The position numbers and the translations under genes were made by a program. Shown here piece by piece: positions 37,413 through 45,455 of a stretch of 64,000 nucleotides of DNA. This DNA is from Chitinophaga sp. LS1 (GTDB lineage Bacteria > Bacteroidota > Bacteroidia > Chitinophagales > Chitinophagaceae), in the NCBI RefSeq assembly GCF_034274695.1, contig NZ_CP128362.1, positions 3,350,501-3,414,500 of the forward strand, given 5' to 3'. Below the pieces are notes generated by a model. It was not told where the DNA came from. It searched no databases and worked only from the letters and a program-made list of their open reading frames with translations. Within the stretch, counting starts at the first letter, position 1. Each line of letters opens with the position of its first letter.

Positions 37413-37961
37413 TTGGGAGCAGCACTTACATATACTGAAGCCGAACTGGTAACTGGATTAAAAGCCAGAAACGAAAAGTTTTTCGGTTACTTATATGATC
37501 ATTATTCACCGGCATTATATGGTATCGCCCTCAAAGTAGTGGTTGATGAAACGCTTGCCGGCGATGTGTTGCAGGAAATCTTTCTCAAGATCTGGAGAGG
37601 TATAGACCGTTACGATACAGAAAAAGGTCGTCTGTTCACCTGGATGGTGAACATAGCCCGCAATACAGCTATCGATACCCTCCGCTCCAAAGGCCACAAG
37701 CTGGGCCAGAAAGTTCAGGAAATAGGAAACAATTCCCACATAGTCGATCAACTGGCGGTACACCCGTCTGTTGATCATTTGGGATTGGCTAAAGTGGTGG
37801 AACAGTTGAACAAGGAACAGCGTGTTATCATTGATCTGGCTTATTATAAAGGTTGTACCCAGGATGAGATCTCCAAAATACTGGATATCCCACTTGGTAC
37901 AGTCAAAACCAGAATGCGAAATGCGATCATACAATTGCGGAATATACTAAAACAGATGTAA
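37413..37961 (+). CDS. ECF sigma factor (RskA-partnered), first copy
   Basis: The 182-residue protein has region 2 (KFFGYLYDHYSPALYGIALK, DVLQEIFLKIWRGIDRYD, FTWMVNIARNTAIDTLRSKG) and region 4 (LNKEQRVIIDLAYYKGCTQD, ISKILDIPLGTVKTRMRNAI). No ATG or GTG exists upstream in frame. The start is TTG at 37413, and the next residues, GAALTYTEAEL, align with ESAFTYTESEL of the second copy, which also starts with TTG. The anti-sigma gene follows after 4 bases. The whole pair is duplicated directly downstream. The activating signal is unknown. Confidence 0.92.
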   Translation: MGAALTYTEAELVTGLKARNEKFFGYLYDHYSPALYGIALKVVVDETLAGDVLQEIFLKIWRGIDRYDTEKGRLFTWMVNIARNTAIDTLRSKGHKLGQKVQEIGNNSHIVDQLAVHPSVDHLGLAKVVEQLNKEQRVIIDLAYYKGCTQDEISKILDIPLGTVKTRMRNAIIQLRNILKQM

Positions 37962-37965
37962 GCAA

Positions 37966-38826
37966 GTGGATGTTCAACGTTACATATCATCCGGAATTAT
38001 TGAAAACCATGTGATCGGTTTAGTCTCCGAAGCGGAAAACCGCGAAATGGAGGCCGCGATCCAACAGCATCCTGAAGTAAAGGCTGCTGTAGATGCTGTG
38101 CAGCTGGATATGGAGAAGTACGTGATGATGTATGCGAAAAGGCCACCTGTTGATCTGAAAAAGCAAATCTTCAATAAATTAAAACAGGATACCGTTGCCA
38201 ATGAGCCGGATATTCCCGTAGCCCAACCCGTTGCAGACGAAGAGGAAATTCCTGTAATCGACTACGCCCCTAAAAAAACAGTTTCTCCTTTAAGAATATG
38301 GCAATATGGTGCCGCTGCCGCATTTACCCTGCTTGTAGCCAGTGCTGTCATGAACATTGCTTATTATACCAAATACAACGATTCCCGGAATCAGTACGCC
38401 AGCCTTCAAAGTAGTCAGTCCGCTTTTACTGTCGAAAAGGACTCCCTGACGGCACAATTGCACCATGCCCAGGAAGAACTGACGATGATGAAAGATCCTG
38501 CATTTAAATGGATTAAAATGTTGGGAACACCCAGGCATACCGGAAATGTAGCCACTATTTGCTGGGATCCCGAATCAAAAGCAACTTTTATTCTCGCACA
38601 AAAACTGCCAGAACCTCCGCCTGACATGCAATATCAGCTATGGGCCATTGTAAATGGTAAATGTATAGACGCTGGTGTGTTCGCTACCGGCGATCTGTCA
38701 GCCTCCATGCAAAAGGTAAAAGACGTTGTCAATGCCCAGGCATTTGCCGTAACCCTCGAAAAGAAAGGTGGTAGCCCAACTCCTACACTAGACCAGATGT
38801 TTGTAGCTGGCAAGGTAGCTGGATGA
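37966..38826 (+). CDS. RskA-type transmembrane anti-sigma factor, first copy
   Basis: The 286-residue protein has a cytoplasmic sigma-binding part (YISSGIIENHVIGLVSEAEN), one membrane helix at about 112-134, a heptad-like stretch (SLTAQLHHAQEELTMMKD) and a C-terminal RskA domain (LPEPPPDMQYQLWAIVNGKC, FAVTLEKKGGSPTPTLDQM). Such proteins hold an ECF sigma factor and release it after proteolysis. The start is GTG at 37966, 4 bases after the sigma stop. No zinc-binding HxxxCxxC motif is present, so it is not a ZAS-type anti-sigma factor. It pairs with the sigma gene immediately upstream. Confidence 0.9.
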   Translation: MDVQRYISSGIIENHVIGLVSEAENREMEAAIQQHPEVKAAVDAVQLDMEKYVMMYAKRPPVDLKKQIFNKLKQDTVANEPDIPVAQPVADEEEIPVIDYAPKKTVSPLRIWQYGAAAAFTLLVASAVMNIAYYTKYNDSRNQYASLQSSQSAFTVEKDSLTAQLHHAQEELTMMKDPAFKWIKMLGTPRHTGNVATICWDPESKATFILAQKLPEPPPDMQYQLWAIVNGKCIDAGVFATGDLSASMQKVKDVVNAQAFAVTLEKKGGSPTPTLDQMFVAGKVAG

Positions 38827-39042
38827 TATGAAAAAGTATCTTACTCTCTCATTTTCAATTATTCCGTAATAATTGCTATATTTCCTTTATTATTGCATTC
38901 CTTTTAACCATTAATTATTATTTGTATTTATTGTAATCACACGCAGCTGTACCGGATCACGGGTACTTTTTTCTGTAGCGTTTACGGCTATGATGTGGGA
39001 GCACACGTGAAAAGTAATTTTTAACATAATTCTTTAATTGTT

Positions 39043-39594
39043 TTGGAATCCGCGTTCACATATACGGAATCTGAGCTGATTCAGGGCTTAAAGGCTAAAG
39101 ACCAAAAGGTATTTAGCTACCTGTATGACCGTTACTCACCGGCCTTATACGGCGTGGCGCTGAAAGTGCTCAACGACGAAAGCAATGCGAGTGATTGTTT
39201 GCAGGAAGTGTTTTTGAAAATCTGGCGAAACATTGATCGTTACGACGAAGGTAAAGGTCGTTTGTTTACCTGGATGCTCAATATTACACGTAATACAGCC
39301 ATTGACACGCTTCGTTCTAAGGCACATAAAATGGATCAGAAAATCCAGGACATCGGAGACGACGTACATCTATATACTGGCAACTTAGCCGTACACCCTT
39401 CCGTTGACCATCTCGGACTCTCTAAGGTTCTGGAAAAACTGACAAAAGAGCAACGTATCATCATTGATTTGGCATACTACAAAGGATGCACACAGGAAGA
39501 AATTTCCAGGGTGCTGGAGATCCCTTTGGGTACGGTGAAAACAAGGATGCGGAATGCGATCATTCAATTAAGAAACCTGTTAAAATTAGTTTAA
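39043..39594 (+). CDS. ECF sigma factor (RskA-partnered), second copy
   Basis: This 183-residue close paralogue of the sigma factor at 37413 shares SPALYG, LQEVFLKIWRNIDRYDEGKG, FTWMLNITRNTAIDTLRSKA, a PSVDHLGLSKVLE linker and a nearly identical region 4 (EEISRVLEIPLGTVKTRMRN). It starts with TTG at 39043; no ATG or GTG is available in frame before it. The 216-base gap before it probably has its own promoter, although I see no exact TAnnTTTG. The anti-sigma gene follows after 3 bases. Confidence 0.92.
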   Translation: MESAFTYTESELIQGLKAKDQKVFSYLYDRYSPALYGVALKVLNDESNASDCLQEVFLKIWRNIDRYDEGKGRLFTWMLNITRNTAIDTLRSKAHKMDQKIQDIGDDVHLYTGNLAVHPSVDHLGLSKVLEKLTKEQRIIIDLAYYKGCTQEEISRVLEIPLGTVKTRMRNAIIQLRNLLKLV

Positions 39595-39597
39595 GAA

Positions 39598-40428
39598 GTG
39601 GGTTCAAAAAGTTACATATCTTCTGGGATTATTGAAGCTTATGTCAGCGGACTGGCTTCCTCCAGTGAAAGGGAGGAACTGGAACTTGCAATAGCACAAT
39701 ACCCCGAGGTTGCGGCAGAGTACCAAAGCTGCCAGCAGGATATGGAGCAATATATAATCTATCAATCAGTCACGCCACCTGCCAATTTAAAAGAGAGATT
39801 ATTTACACAGCTCGATACCGAAGAAACTGCACGTGCAAACGGTACTTACGTCGATGAAGACAATATATCGGAAACACCCGTACGCAGAATACTCGTAAGC
39901 AGCACATGGCGTTGGGTAGCTGCTGCTTCAATCCTTTTACTCATAGGTAGTGCATTTTTAAATTATAACCAGTATACACAGTACAATGGTTTACAACAGC
40001 GATACGAAGCAATGGCTGCGGCTAATACTTCTGTAGCTGCCGAAACCAATGTATACCGTACCCGACTGGAACAGGCAGAACAAGATCTGCACATTGTACA
40101 GGATCCTTCCATGAAAACAGTGAAGATGCCGGGTACCAAATCGTTCCCGACAGCACTCGCTACCATATACTGGAACCAGGCTTCTAAAGAAGTCTTCGTA
40201 ATGGTAAACAACCTTCCACAACCTTCTTCTGAAAAGCAATACCAGCTATGGGCCATTGTAGACGGTAAACCCGTAGACATGGGCGTGTTTGAAACCGGTA
40301 CCGAAGCCAAAATTATCCAAAAAATGAAATCTATTGGCAATGCAGAGATGTTTGCCGTAACCTTGGAGAAAAAAGGTGGTAGTCCGGAACCAACTTTAGA
40401 TCAGATGTACGTAGCCGGTAAGATATAA
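39598..40428 (+). CDS. RskA-type transmembrane anti-sigma factor, second copy
   Basis: This 276-residue paralogue of the protein at 37966 has the same YISSGIIE start, one membrane helix at about 104-122, a coiled region and an RskA domain (LPQPSSEKQYQLWAIVDGKP, FAVTLEKKGGSPEPTLDQM). The start is GTG at 39598. The sigma-facing N-terminus is conserved while the linker has diverged (acidic, 75-95), so the two anti-sigma proteins may bind either sigma factor but answer different signals. That is inference. Confidence 0.9.
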   Translation: MGSKSYISSGIIEAYVSGLASSSEREELELAIAQYPEVAAEYQSCQQDMEQYIIYQSVTPPANLKERLFTQLDTEETARANGTYVDEDNISETPVRRILVSSTWRWVAAASILLLIGSAFLNYNQYTQYNGLQQRYEAMAAANTSVAAETNVYRTRLEQAEQDLHIVQDPSMKTVKMPGTKSFPTALATIYWNQASKEVFVMVNNLPQPSSEKQYQLWAIVDGKPVDMGVFETGTEAKIIQKMKSIGNAEMFAVTLEKKGGSPEPTLDQMYVAGKI

Positions 40429-40443
40429 TCCCACGGTATTTCG

Positions 40444-40451
40444 TAATTTTG
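40444..40451 (+). promoter_or_regulatory. -7 element TAATTTTG four bases before the downstream start
   Basis: TAATTTTG matches TAnnTTTG exactly and ends four bases before ATG 40456. As with 34834, a transcript from it would be leaderless or nearly so. No clear -33 TTG is seen. Confidence 0.4.
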
Positions 40452-40455
40452 CAGC

Positions 40456-41382
40456 ATGCGATCATTGTTGTTATTCATTGTTGCTTTTTTTATCAGTAAC
40501 ATTTCAATTGCCCAGGATACGGCCAACTATAGGGGGATGACCGTCAATCTTGACGAAGTAGTGGTTCAGGCCAAACGGGTGGGCTTTGATGTTAATAGCT
40601 TCATCAGGCGGGTAGAGACAGATACTACCTTCTACAGAGCATTTCGGAACCTTCATTTATTGGGCTATTCGGCCGACAATGATATTCGCATATATGGGAA
40701 GAAAGGAAAGGTAGATGCTTTCCTGAAAAGTCAGACCGTGCAAACCATGCAGGGAACCTGCCGTACTATGAAAGTACTCCACGAAGAGACGGGTGGCGAT
40801 TTTTATACCTCCAAAGGCGATTATAAGTACTATACTGCTGAACTGTATGCAAACTTCTTCTTTACCAAAGGTACCGTGTGTGCCAAAGCCAACGGGGAAT
40901 CGATAGAATCCTCCAAAGGGAACCTCGCCAAACACAAAGCCCAGCTCAAACAATTGATTTTCAATCCTGGTCAGCCTATCAAGGGCGTACCTATCGTAGG
41001 CGGTAAGGTCGCCATATTTGATCCGGAAGTGATGCGGTTGTACGATTTCTCTATTACCTCAGAGGAATTCAATGGAGTACCCTGCTGGGTGTTTTCTGCG
41101 ACAGCGAAAAAGAACCTGGGGTATTTTGATAAGAATGATATCGTGATCAATGAGCTGATCACTTACTTCTCCAAAGAAAGCTTTGACATTGTCAACAGGA
41201 AATATTCACTTTCTTATAAAACGCTGGTATTTGATTTCAATGTGAAGATGAATGTGCAGCTGGTGAAGAGAGAAAATCTGTTGACGCCGATTTTAGTGAC
41301 CTACGAAGGTACATGGGATGTGCCTTTCAGAAAGAGAGAGACGGCGATATTTATAGCGAAGTTTCACGAGTTTACCAGATAA
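40456..41382 (+). CDS. Exported protein of unknown function
   Basis: I do not recognise this 308-residue protein. It has a signal peptide (residues 1-20, NISIAQ), then NLDEVVVQAKRVGFDVNSFI, which resembles the start of carboxypeptidase-like or TonB-linked domains, and a mostly beta-rich remainder with no known catalytic motif. Two cysteines (in GTCRTM and TVCAKAN) could form a disulfide. It follows the second anti-sigma gene by 27 bases and may belong to the sigma regulon, but a -7 element just before its start suggests its own promoter. A bidirectional terminator closes the unit. Confidence 0.7.
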   Translation: MRSLLLFIVAFFISNISIAQDTANYRGMTVNLDEVVVQAKRVGFDVNSFIRRVETDTTFYRAFRNLHLLGYSADNDIRIYGKKGKVDAFLKSQTVQTMQGTCRTMKVLHEETGGDFYTSKGDYKYYTAELYANFFFTKGTVCAKANGESIESSKGNLAKHKAQLKQLIFNPGQPIKGVPIVGGKVAIFDPEVMRLYDFSITSEEFNGVPCWVFSATAKKNLGYFDKNDIVINELITYFSKESFDIVNRKYSLSYKTLVFDFNVKMNVQLVKRENLLTPILVTYEGTWDVPFRKRETAIFIAKFHEFTR

Positions 41383-41398
41383 AATAAATAAAGACATT

Positions 41399-41436
41399 AT
41401 AAATAAAGCCCCGTTCCGAGGAACGGGGCTTTATTT
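41399..41436. terminator. Bidirectional terminator between convergent genes
   Basis: Arms AAATAAAGCCCCGTTCC and GGAACGGGGCTTTATTT give A/T tails on both strands, between the unknown exported gene (plus) and the type IX-secreted protein gene (minus). Confidence 0.88.
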
Positions 41437-41439
41437 ATT

Positions 41440-43101
41440 TTAATGTATGACTGTGATAGCGCCTGTTTTTCTAATGTGTTCTCCTGTTTTCTGCACCGTA
41501 TACTCCATCACCCACACATATGTTCCGACTGGTACCCTTGTTCCGTTCCTGGTACCTGTCCAGCCAATATCCGGATCTGTGGTATAGTAGATCTGCGCAC
41601 CCCATCTATCATATACACTAATCGAAAACGACTGCAGGGGGCACCTGTATTTCGGTCGGAATAGATCATTGTTCCCATCTCCATTCGGACTAAAACCACT
41701 TGGTAGCCATACCTGACATTCACAATCCTTAAACCCTACTTCCACAGAATCGATCGCTGTACCACAGGTATTTTGCGCCACGACGGCATAGATGCCGGCG
41801 GTATTTACTTTGTAGAGCGCTACCGTACTACTGTCCTGCCACTTATAGTTATTGCCCGCACCTTTTGGATACAGGGTATAAATCTCTCCGTTGCATAGCA
41901 CCGTGTCTCTACCCAGGCTTACGCGCAGGGTATCTTCGATCTGTACATGAATCGTATCGCTGGATACACATCTGCCTATCTGTGCACGCACATAATAGTA
42001 ACCGGTTTTGGTTACATAATAGGTGGCCTGCTTACTGGTATCCTGCCAGCGGTAGGTACCGGTGCCGAAATCGGCAGTCAATACAAGCTTTTCACCCTTA
42101 CAGATAATGGTATCATTACCGAGGTTTACATTGCGCAGGGCATTGTAACGTACCCGGATGGTATCGATCACATTACAGGTGTTATTAATTGTAGCATAGC
42201 ACCACAAATCTATCGGGCGGCTGGCAGACACAGTGGGGGTGGTAGCACCAGTGCTCCACAGGTAAGCTGTTGCCCCGGAAGTACTGCCATTGATAATCAC
42301 TGTTTCGTCAGGGCATAATAAAGTATCCGGACCCAGTGAGTATGGATGCTCAGTGCCAGCAAATGAGATAGTGATACTGTCGCTAAAAATACCGCAACCT
42401 TTGGCGTTGGCATTCACGACATACATGAATGGCGCACGGGCGGTGTCGCTATGAACAACGATATCCGGTGTGGTTTCTCCCGTATTCCAGGAGAAAGTAC
42501 AGTTCTGGGCGGTGGCATCCAGTTGCAGGTATTCGTTGAGGCAAAGCACCACGTCGTTCCCGAGTTCTATTTCCGGTTCAGGGGTATAGAATACGTTCAT
42601 GGAATCAGGTACCAGGCAACCATTGATCTTTACCTTGTACGTCTGCATGGTATCTACCACTATGCTCTGACCGGTGGAGCTGTCCTGCCACAGGTAGGAG
42701 GCGCCGGCTACATAAGGAGCGGTCAGGGTAATGGTAGTGCCTTCGCAAAGGGTAGAGTCGGTAGGACCAAAGTCGTAAGGTACGGGTGCCACGATGGTGA
42801 CCGTATTGGTAGAAATGTCTTCCACACCACTCCGGTAAGCCACCAGGGTGATGGTATAGTCGCCAAGGGTGCTGTAAAGGTGAACACCGTTGATAGCTTT
42901 GGAAGAATCGTACTTGCCGGATGCCGGATCGCCATAATACCATTTGACGGAGTCGATGCCGTCACGGTCTGCGGTAGCAATGATAAAACGAATACTATCG
43001 TTTTGGCAGGTTGAGTTGAAGGTAAAAGGCGTAGACGCCTGCGCGGTGGTTGAACCGAGTAAAACGAGTAAAACCACGATAATTAGATATAGGTTTCTCA
43101 T
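41440..43101 (-). CDS. Type IX-secreted surface protein with PKD-like and CHU_C domains
   Basis: The 553-residue protein has a signal peptide (to about 22, TAQAS) and a PKD-like domain (GIDSVKWYYGDPASGKYDSS, YSTLGDYTITLVAY). Four or five Ig-like modules follow, each opening with LG.D..LC.(G/N)E, as in LGNDTIICKGEKLVLTADFG and LGRDTVLCNGEIYTLYPKG. At about 462-553 is a gliding-motility-associated C-terminal domain (VWLPSGFSPNGDGNNDLFRP, VYDRWGAQIYY, GTYVWVMEY), which is a type B type IX secretion signal. It is probably an adhesin-like surface protein. No PorP/SprF-type partner gene is adjacent. ATG at 43101 is clear. Confidence 0.88.
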   Translation of the reverse strand: MRNLYLIIVVLLVLLGSTTAQASTPFTFNSTCQNDSIRFIIATADRDGIDSVKWYYGDPASGKYDSSKAINGVHLYSTLGDYTITLVAYRSGVEDISTNTVTIVAPVPYDFGPTDSTLCEGTTITLTAPYVAGASYLWQDSSTGQSIVVDTMQTYKVKINGCLVPDSMNVFYTPEPEIELGNDVVLCLNEYLQLDATAQNCTFSWNTGETTPDIVVHSDTARAPFMYVVNANAKGCGIFSDSITISFAGTEHPYSLGPDTLLCPDETVIINGSTSGATAYLWSTGATTPTVSASRPIDLWCYATINNTCNVIDTIRVRYNALRNVNLGNDTIICKGEKLVLTADFGTGTYRWQDTSKQATYYVTKTGYYYVRAQIGRCVSSDTIHVQIEDTLRVSLGRDTVLCNGEIYTLYPKGAGNNYKWQDSSTVALYKVNTAGIYAVVAQNTCGTAIDSVEVGFKDCECQVWLPSGFSPNGDGNNDLFRPKYRCPLQSFSISVYDRWGAQIYYTTDPDIGWTGTRNGTRVPVGTYVWVMEYTVQKTGEHIRKTGAITVIH

Positions 43102-43187
43102 GCTTGGGACATGGGTAAGGCATAAAATTAACAGAAATTCATGATATATGGTATTTTTTTAATGGAAACGTAAACTTCATTCCATAT

Positions 43188-43223
43188 TAATCAGGCATCC
43201 CGCCTGGCGGGATGCCTGATTAA
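43188..43223 (-). terminator. Long GC-rich hairpin after rluD
   Basis: TTAATCAGGCATCCCGCC and its exact complement are separated by one base, giving an 18-base inverted repeat just past the rluD stop. No T-run follows on the minus strand, so it may end transcription weakly or protect the mRNA end. Confidence 0.6.
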
Positions 43224-43226
43224 CAA

Positions 43227-44294
43227 CTAATCTTCCAGCGGTCTTGCAGAGATATATCTTCTCCATTTTTCTAACACCGCCTTAAAATCTTCCGGCATTG
43301 GACTTTCAAAATGGACAGGCTTGCGGGTACGTGGGTGTATAAAGCCTAAAGTCTGGGCATGCAGGGCATGTCTTGGCATTAGCTCAAAGCAGTTCTCCAC
43401 AAATTGCTTGTATTTATTGAAAACGGTGCCTTTCAGAATACGGTTACCGCCATAAGTATCGTCGTTGAACAGGGAATGCCCGATATGCTGCATGTGCACC
43501 CTGATCTGGTGGGTACGACCCGTTTCCAGCCGGCATTCAATGAGTGTGACATAATTAAAGCGCTCCAGCACCTTGTAGTGGGTGATGGCGTCTTTGCCAT
43601 ATTCTCCTTCAGGATATGCATCCATGATCTTTCTAAAACGTTGGTGGCGACCTACGTGTGCTTCAACCGTTCCTTCATCTTCTTCAAAATCTCCCCATAC
43701 GAGGGCAATGTACCGGCGCTGTACTGTGTGGTCAAAGAATTGCTTGGCCAGGTCGTTCATCGCCTTTTCTGATTTGGCAATCACGAGCAGACCGCTGGTA
43801 TTCTTATCAATACGGTGTACGAGGCCAAAACGGGGAATTTCAGGCTCCGTGACCTCAGTGTTCTGGCCACCCAGGTACCAGGCCAGACCGTTTACCAGGG
43901 TACCGGTATAGTTACCACAACCCGGATGTACCACCATCCCTGGCTGCTTGTTGACGATCATAATGTCTTCATCCTCAAATACGATGTTCAGGTCCAGCTG
44001 TTCTGGTATTACATCTGTATTCTCAGGATTCTTGCTCGTCATTACCACGATCTTGTCGAAGGCTTTGACTTTATAGTTGGACTTGACGGGTTTATCATTG
44101 ACAATGACCCAACCTGATTCGCAGGCCTGCTGAATTTTGTTGCGGGTAGCACCTTCTACCCGGTTCATCAGGAATTTATCGATACGAAGAGGCTCTTGTC
44201 CCTTGTCGGCAACAATATTGACACGCTCATACAGCTCTTCACTGCCTTCGCCGCTTTCCAGCTCATCATCCAGTTCAATCAGATCTTCGGTCAT
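43227..44294 (-). CDS. rluD: 23S rRNA pseudouridine synthase RluD family
   Basis: This 355-residue enzyme converts uridines to pseudouridine in 23S rRNA. After an acidic N-terminal extension comes an S4 RNA-binding domain (LRIDKFLMNRVEGATRNKIQ, GWVIVNDKPVKSNYKVKAFD). The catalytic domain has nucleophile Asp163 in HRIDKNTSGLL, RRYIALVWG, and LETGRTHQIRVHMQHIGHS. The open frame reaches TTG 44315; I take ATG 44294 (MTEDLIELDDE). The 306-base gap upstream holds repeats and the lipB promoter. Whether it is RluD rather than a sister enzyme is judged from length and motif only. Confidence 0.92.
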   Translation of the reverse strand: MTEDLIELDDELESGEGSEELYERVNIVADKGQEPLRIDKFLMNRVEGATRNKIQQACESGWVIVNDKPVKSNYKVKAFDKIVVMTSKNPENTDVIPEQLDLNIVFEDEDIMIVNKQPGMVVHPGCGNYTGTLVNGLAWYLGGQNTEVTEPEIPRFGLVHRIDKNTSGLLVIAKSEKAMNDLAKQFFDHTVQRRYIALVWGDFEEDEGTVEAHVGRHQRFRKIMDAYPEGEYGKDAITHYKVLERFNYVTLIECRLETGRTHQIRVHMQHIGHSLFNDDTYGGNRILKGTVFNKYKQFVENCFELMPRHALHAQTLGFIHPRTRKPVHFESPMPEDFKAVLEKWRRYISARPLED

Positions 44295-44377
44295 GTAGTT
44301 CAAAAATTTCTGCAAAGGTATGTCATTTTGACCTTTTCATTAGTATGACCATAGGGCCATCTTATACCTGACCTGTT

Positions 44378-44475
44378 AATAACCCGTAGATATCCCGTAC
44401 ATATCCCGCCTCTTTATAGATGCGGGTTATTGGCGGCTTACAGGCGGGTTATATACGGCTTATAGGCGGGATATC
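44378..44475. repeat. Cluster of degenerate 11-14 bp repeats in both orientations
   Basis: Copies of ATATCCCG(T/C) occur at about 44390 and 44401. Copies of GGCGGGTTAT-like units occur at about 44422, 44432, 44443 and 44466 (GGCGGGATATC). The left group is the inverse of the right, so GATATCCCGTACATATCCCG can pair imperfectly with GGCGGGTTATATACGG. The spacer lies between rluD and lipB, which point away from each other. No gene is present. Confidence 0.6.
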
Positions 44476-44484
44476 TCCCTGAGA

Positions 44485-44507
44485 GCGCTATAGTAGTGCT
44501 ATAGCGC
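44485..44507. repeat. Perfect inverted repeat upstream of lipB
   Basis: GCGCTATAG and CTATAGCGC are perfect inverted copies with a five-base spacer (TAGTG), 94 bases before the lipB ATG. No T-run follows. A regulator site or an end of the neighbouring repeat cluster are both possible. Confidence 0.5.
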
Positions 44508-44585
44508 GGATGGCGCTTCGGAATGGCCGTGGGTAGTGAGTTGTAGCCAGGGCCTGATTTCATTTCCGGAAGGCAACATTTTCAG

Positions 44586-44593
44586 TAACTTTG
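44586..44593 (+). promoter_or_regulatory. -7 element TAACTTTG before lipB
   Basis: TAACTTTG matches TAnnTTTG exactly and ends seven bases before ATG 44601, so the lipB transcript would have almost no leader. No TTG at the -33 position. Confidence 0.45.
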
Positions 44594-44600
44594 CCCGGTT

Positions 44601-45314
44601 ATGACCAACAGAACCATTCATATCCAGGACCTGGGCGTAATTGAGTATCAACCAGCCTGGGATTTCCAGGAGCAGTTGCTACAGGAGAACGTAAGAATCA
44701 AACAGGCAAGAGGCAGGGGAGAGCTCCCCGCCGATGGCGTAGTAGAAACAACGAATCACTTCCTCTTTTGTGAACATCCCCCTGTATACACTCTCGGCAA
44801 GAGCGGGCATATGGAAAACCTGCTGCTCAATGAAGAACAGCTGGCGGACAAGGGGATTACTTTTGTACCCACCAACAGGGGAGGGGATATCACCTACCAT
44901 GGCCCCGGGCAGGTAGTAGGGTATCCGATCCTGGACCTCGAACACTTTTTCACCGATATAGGCAAATACCTTCGTTTACTGGAAGAAGTTGTGATCCGTA
45001 CCCTGGCGGACTATGGCATCAAAGGAGACCGTTCTCCGGGAGAGACGGGTGTATGGTTGGATCCTGAAGATCCTAAAAAAGCCCGCAAGATCTGTGCGAT
45101 GGGAGTGCGTTGCAGCCGCTGGGTGACCATGCATGGTTTTGCACTGAATGTGAATACAGACCTGAATTACTTCAGCAATATTATTCCCTGCGGAATTGTG
45201 GATAAGAAAGTAGCTGCCATGCAGGAAGAGCTGGGCAGGGAAATTCCCCTGGCAGAGGTGAAGGAGAAATTATTAAAACATTTTGCCGAAGTCTTTGACG
45301 CGGTGATCGCATAA
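44601..45314 (+). CDS. lipB: Lipoyl(octanoyl) transferase LipB
   Basis: The 237-residue enzyme moves octanoyl groups from acyl carrier protein to lipoyl domains. Motifs: FCEHPPVYTLGKSG, the family signature RGGDITYHGPGQVVGYPILD, then KICAMG with catalytic Lys163 and IIPCGI with catalytic Cys197, and HGFALNVNTDL. The N-terminal 40 residues carry an insertion (QLLQENVRIKQARGRGELP) also seen in Bacteroidota relatives as I remember them. It forms a single-gene unit closed by a strong terminator. Confidence 0.96.
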   Translation: MTNRTIHIQDLGVIEYQPAWDFQEQLLQENVRIKQARGRGELPADGVVETTNHFLFCEHPPVYTLGKSGHMENLLLNEEQLADKGITFVPTNRGGDITYHGPGQVVGYPILDLEHFFTDIGKYLRLLEEVVIRTLADYGIKGDRSPGETGVWLDPEDPKKARKICAMGVRCSRWVTMHGFALNVNTDLNYFSNIIPCGIVDKKVAAMQEELGREIPLAEVKEKLLKHFAEVFDAVIA

Positions 45315-45353
45315 AAAGGAGGCCATATCTTAAGTAAGATACGGCCTCCTTTT
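45314..45353 (+). terminator. Intrinsic terminator of lipB
   Basis: Arms AAAAGGAGGCC and GGCCTCCTTTT enclose a second small palindrome (TATCTTAAGTAAGATA). It begins at the lipB stop codon. Confidence 0.9.
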
Positions 45354-45455
45354 ATTCGGGTACCTAATGGAGATAGGTAGTCCTTTAAACACTTCAGAGG
45401 AGGTTTATTTATTTATTTATTTTGATACACGCTCTTTAAATTTGGATAACCTCTT

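Noticed and set aside
45402..45422. TTTA short tandem run
   Set aside because: A simple AT-rich tract of about five units in an intergenic gap; nothing suggests phase variation or a site.
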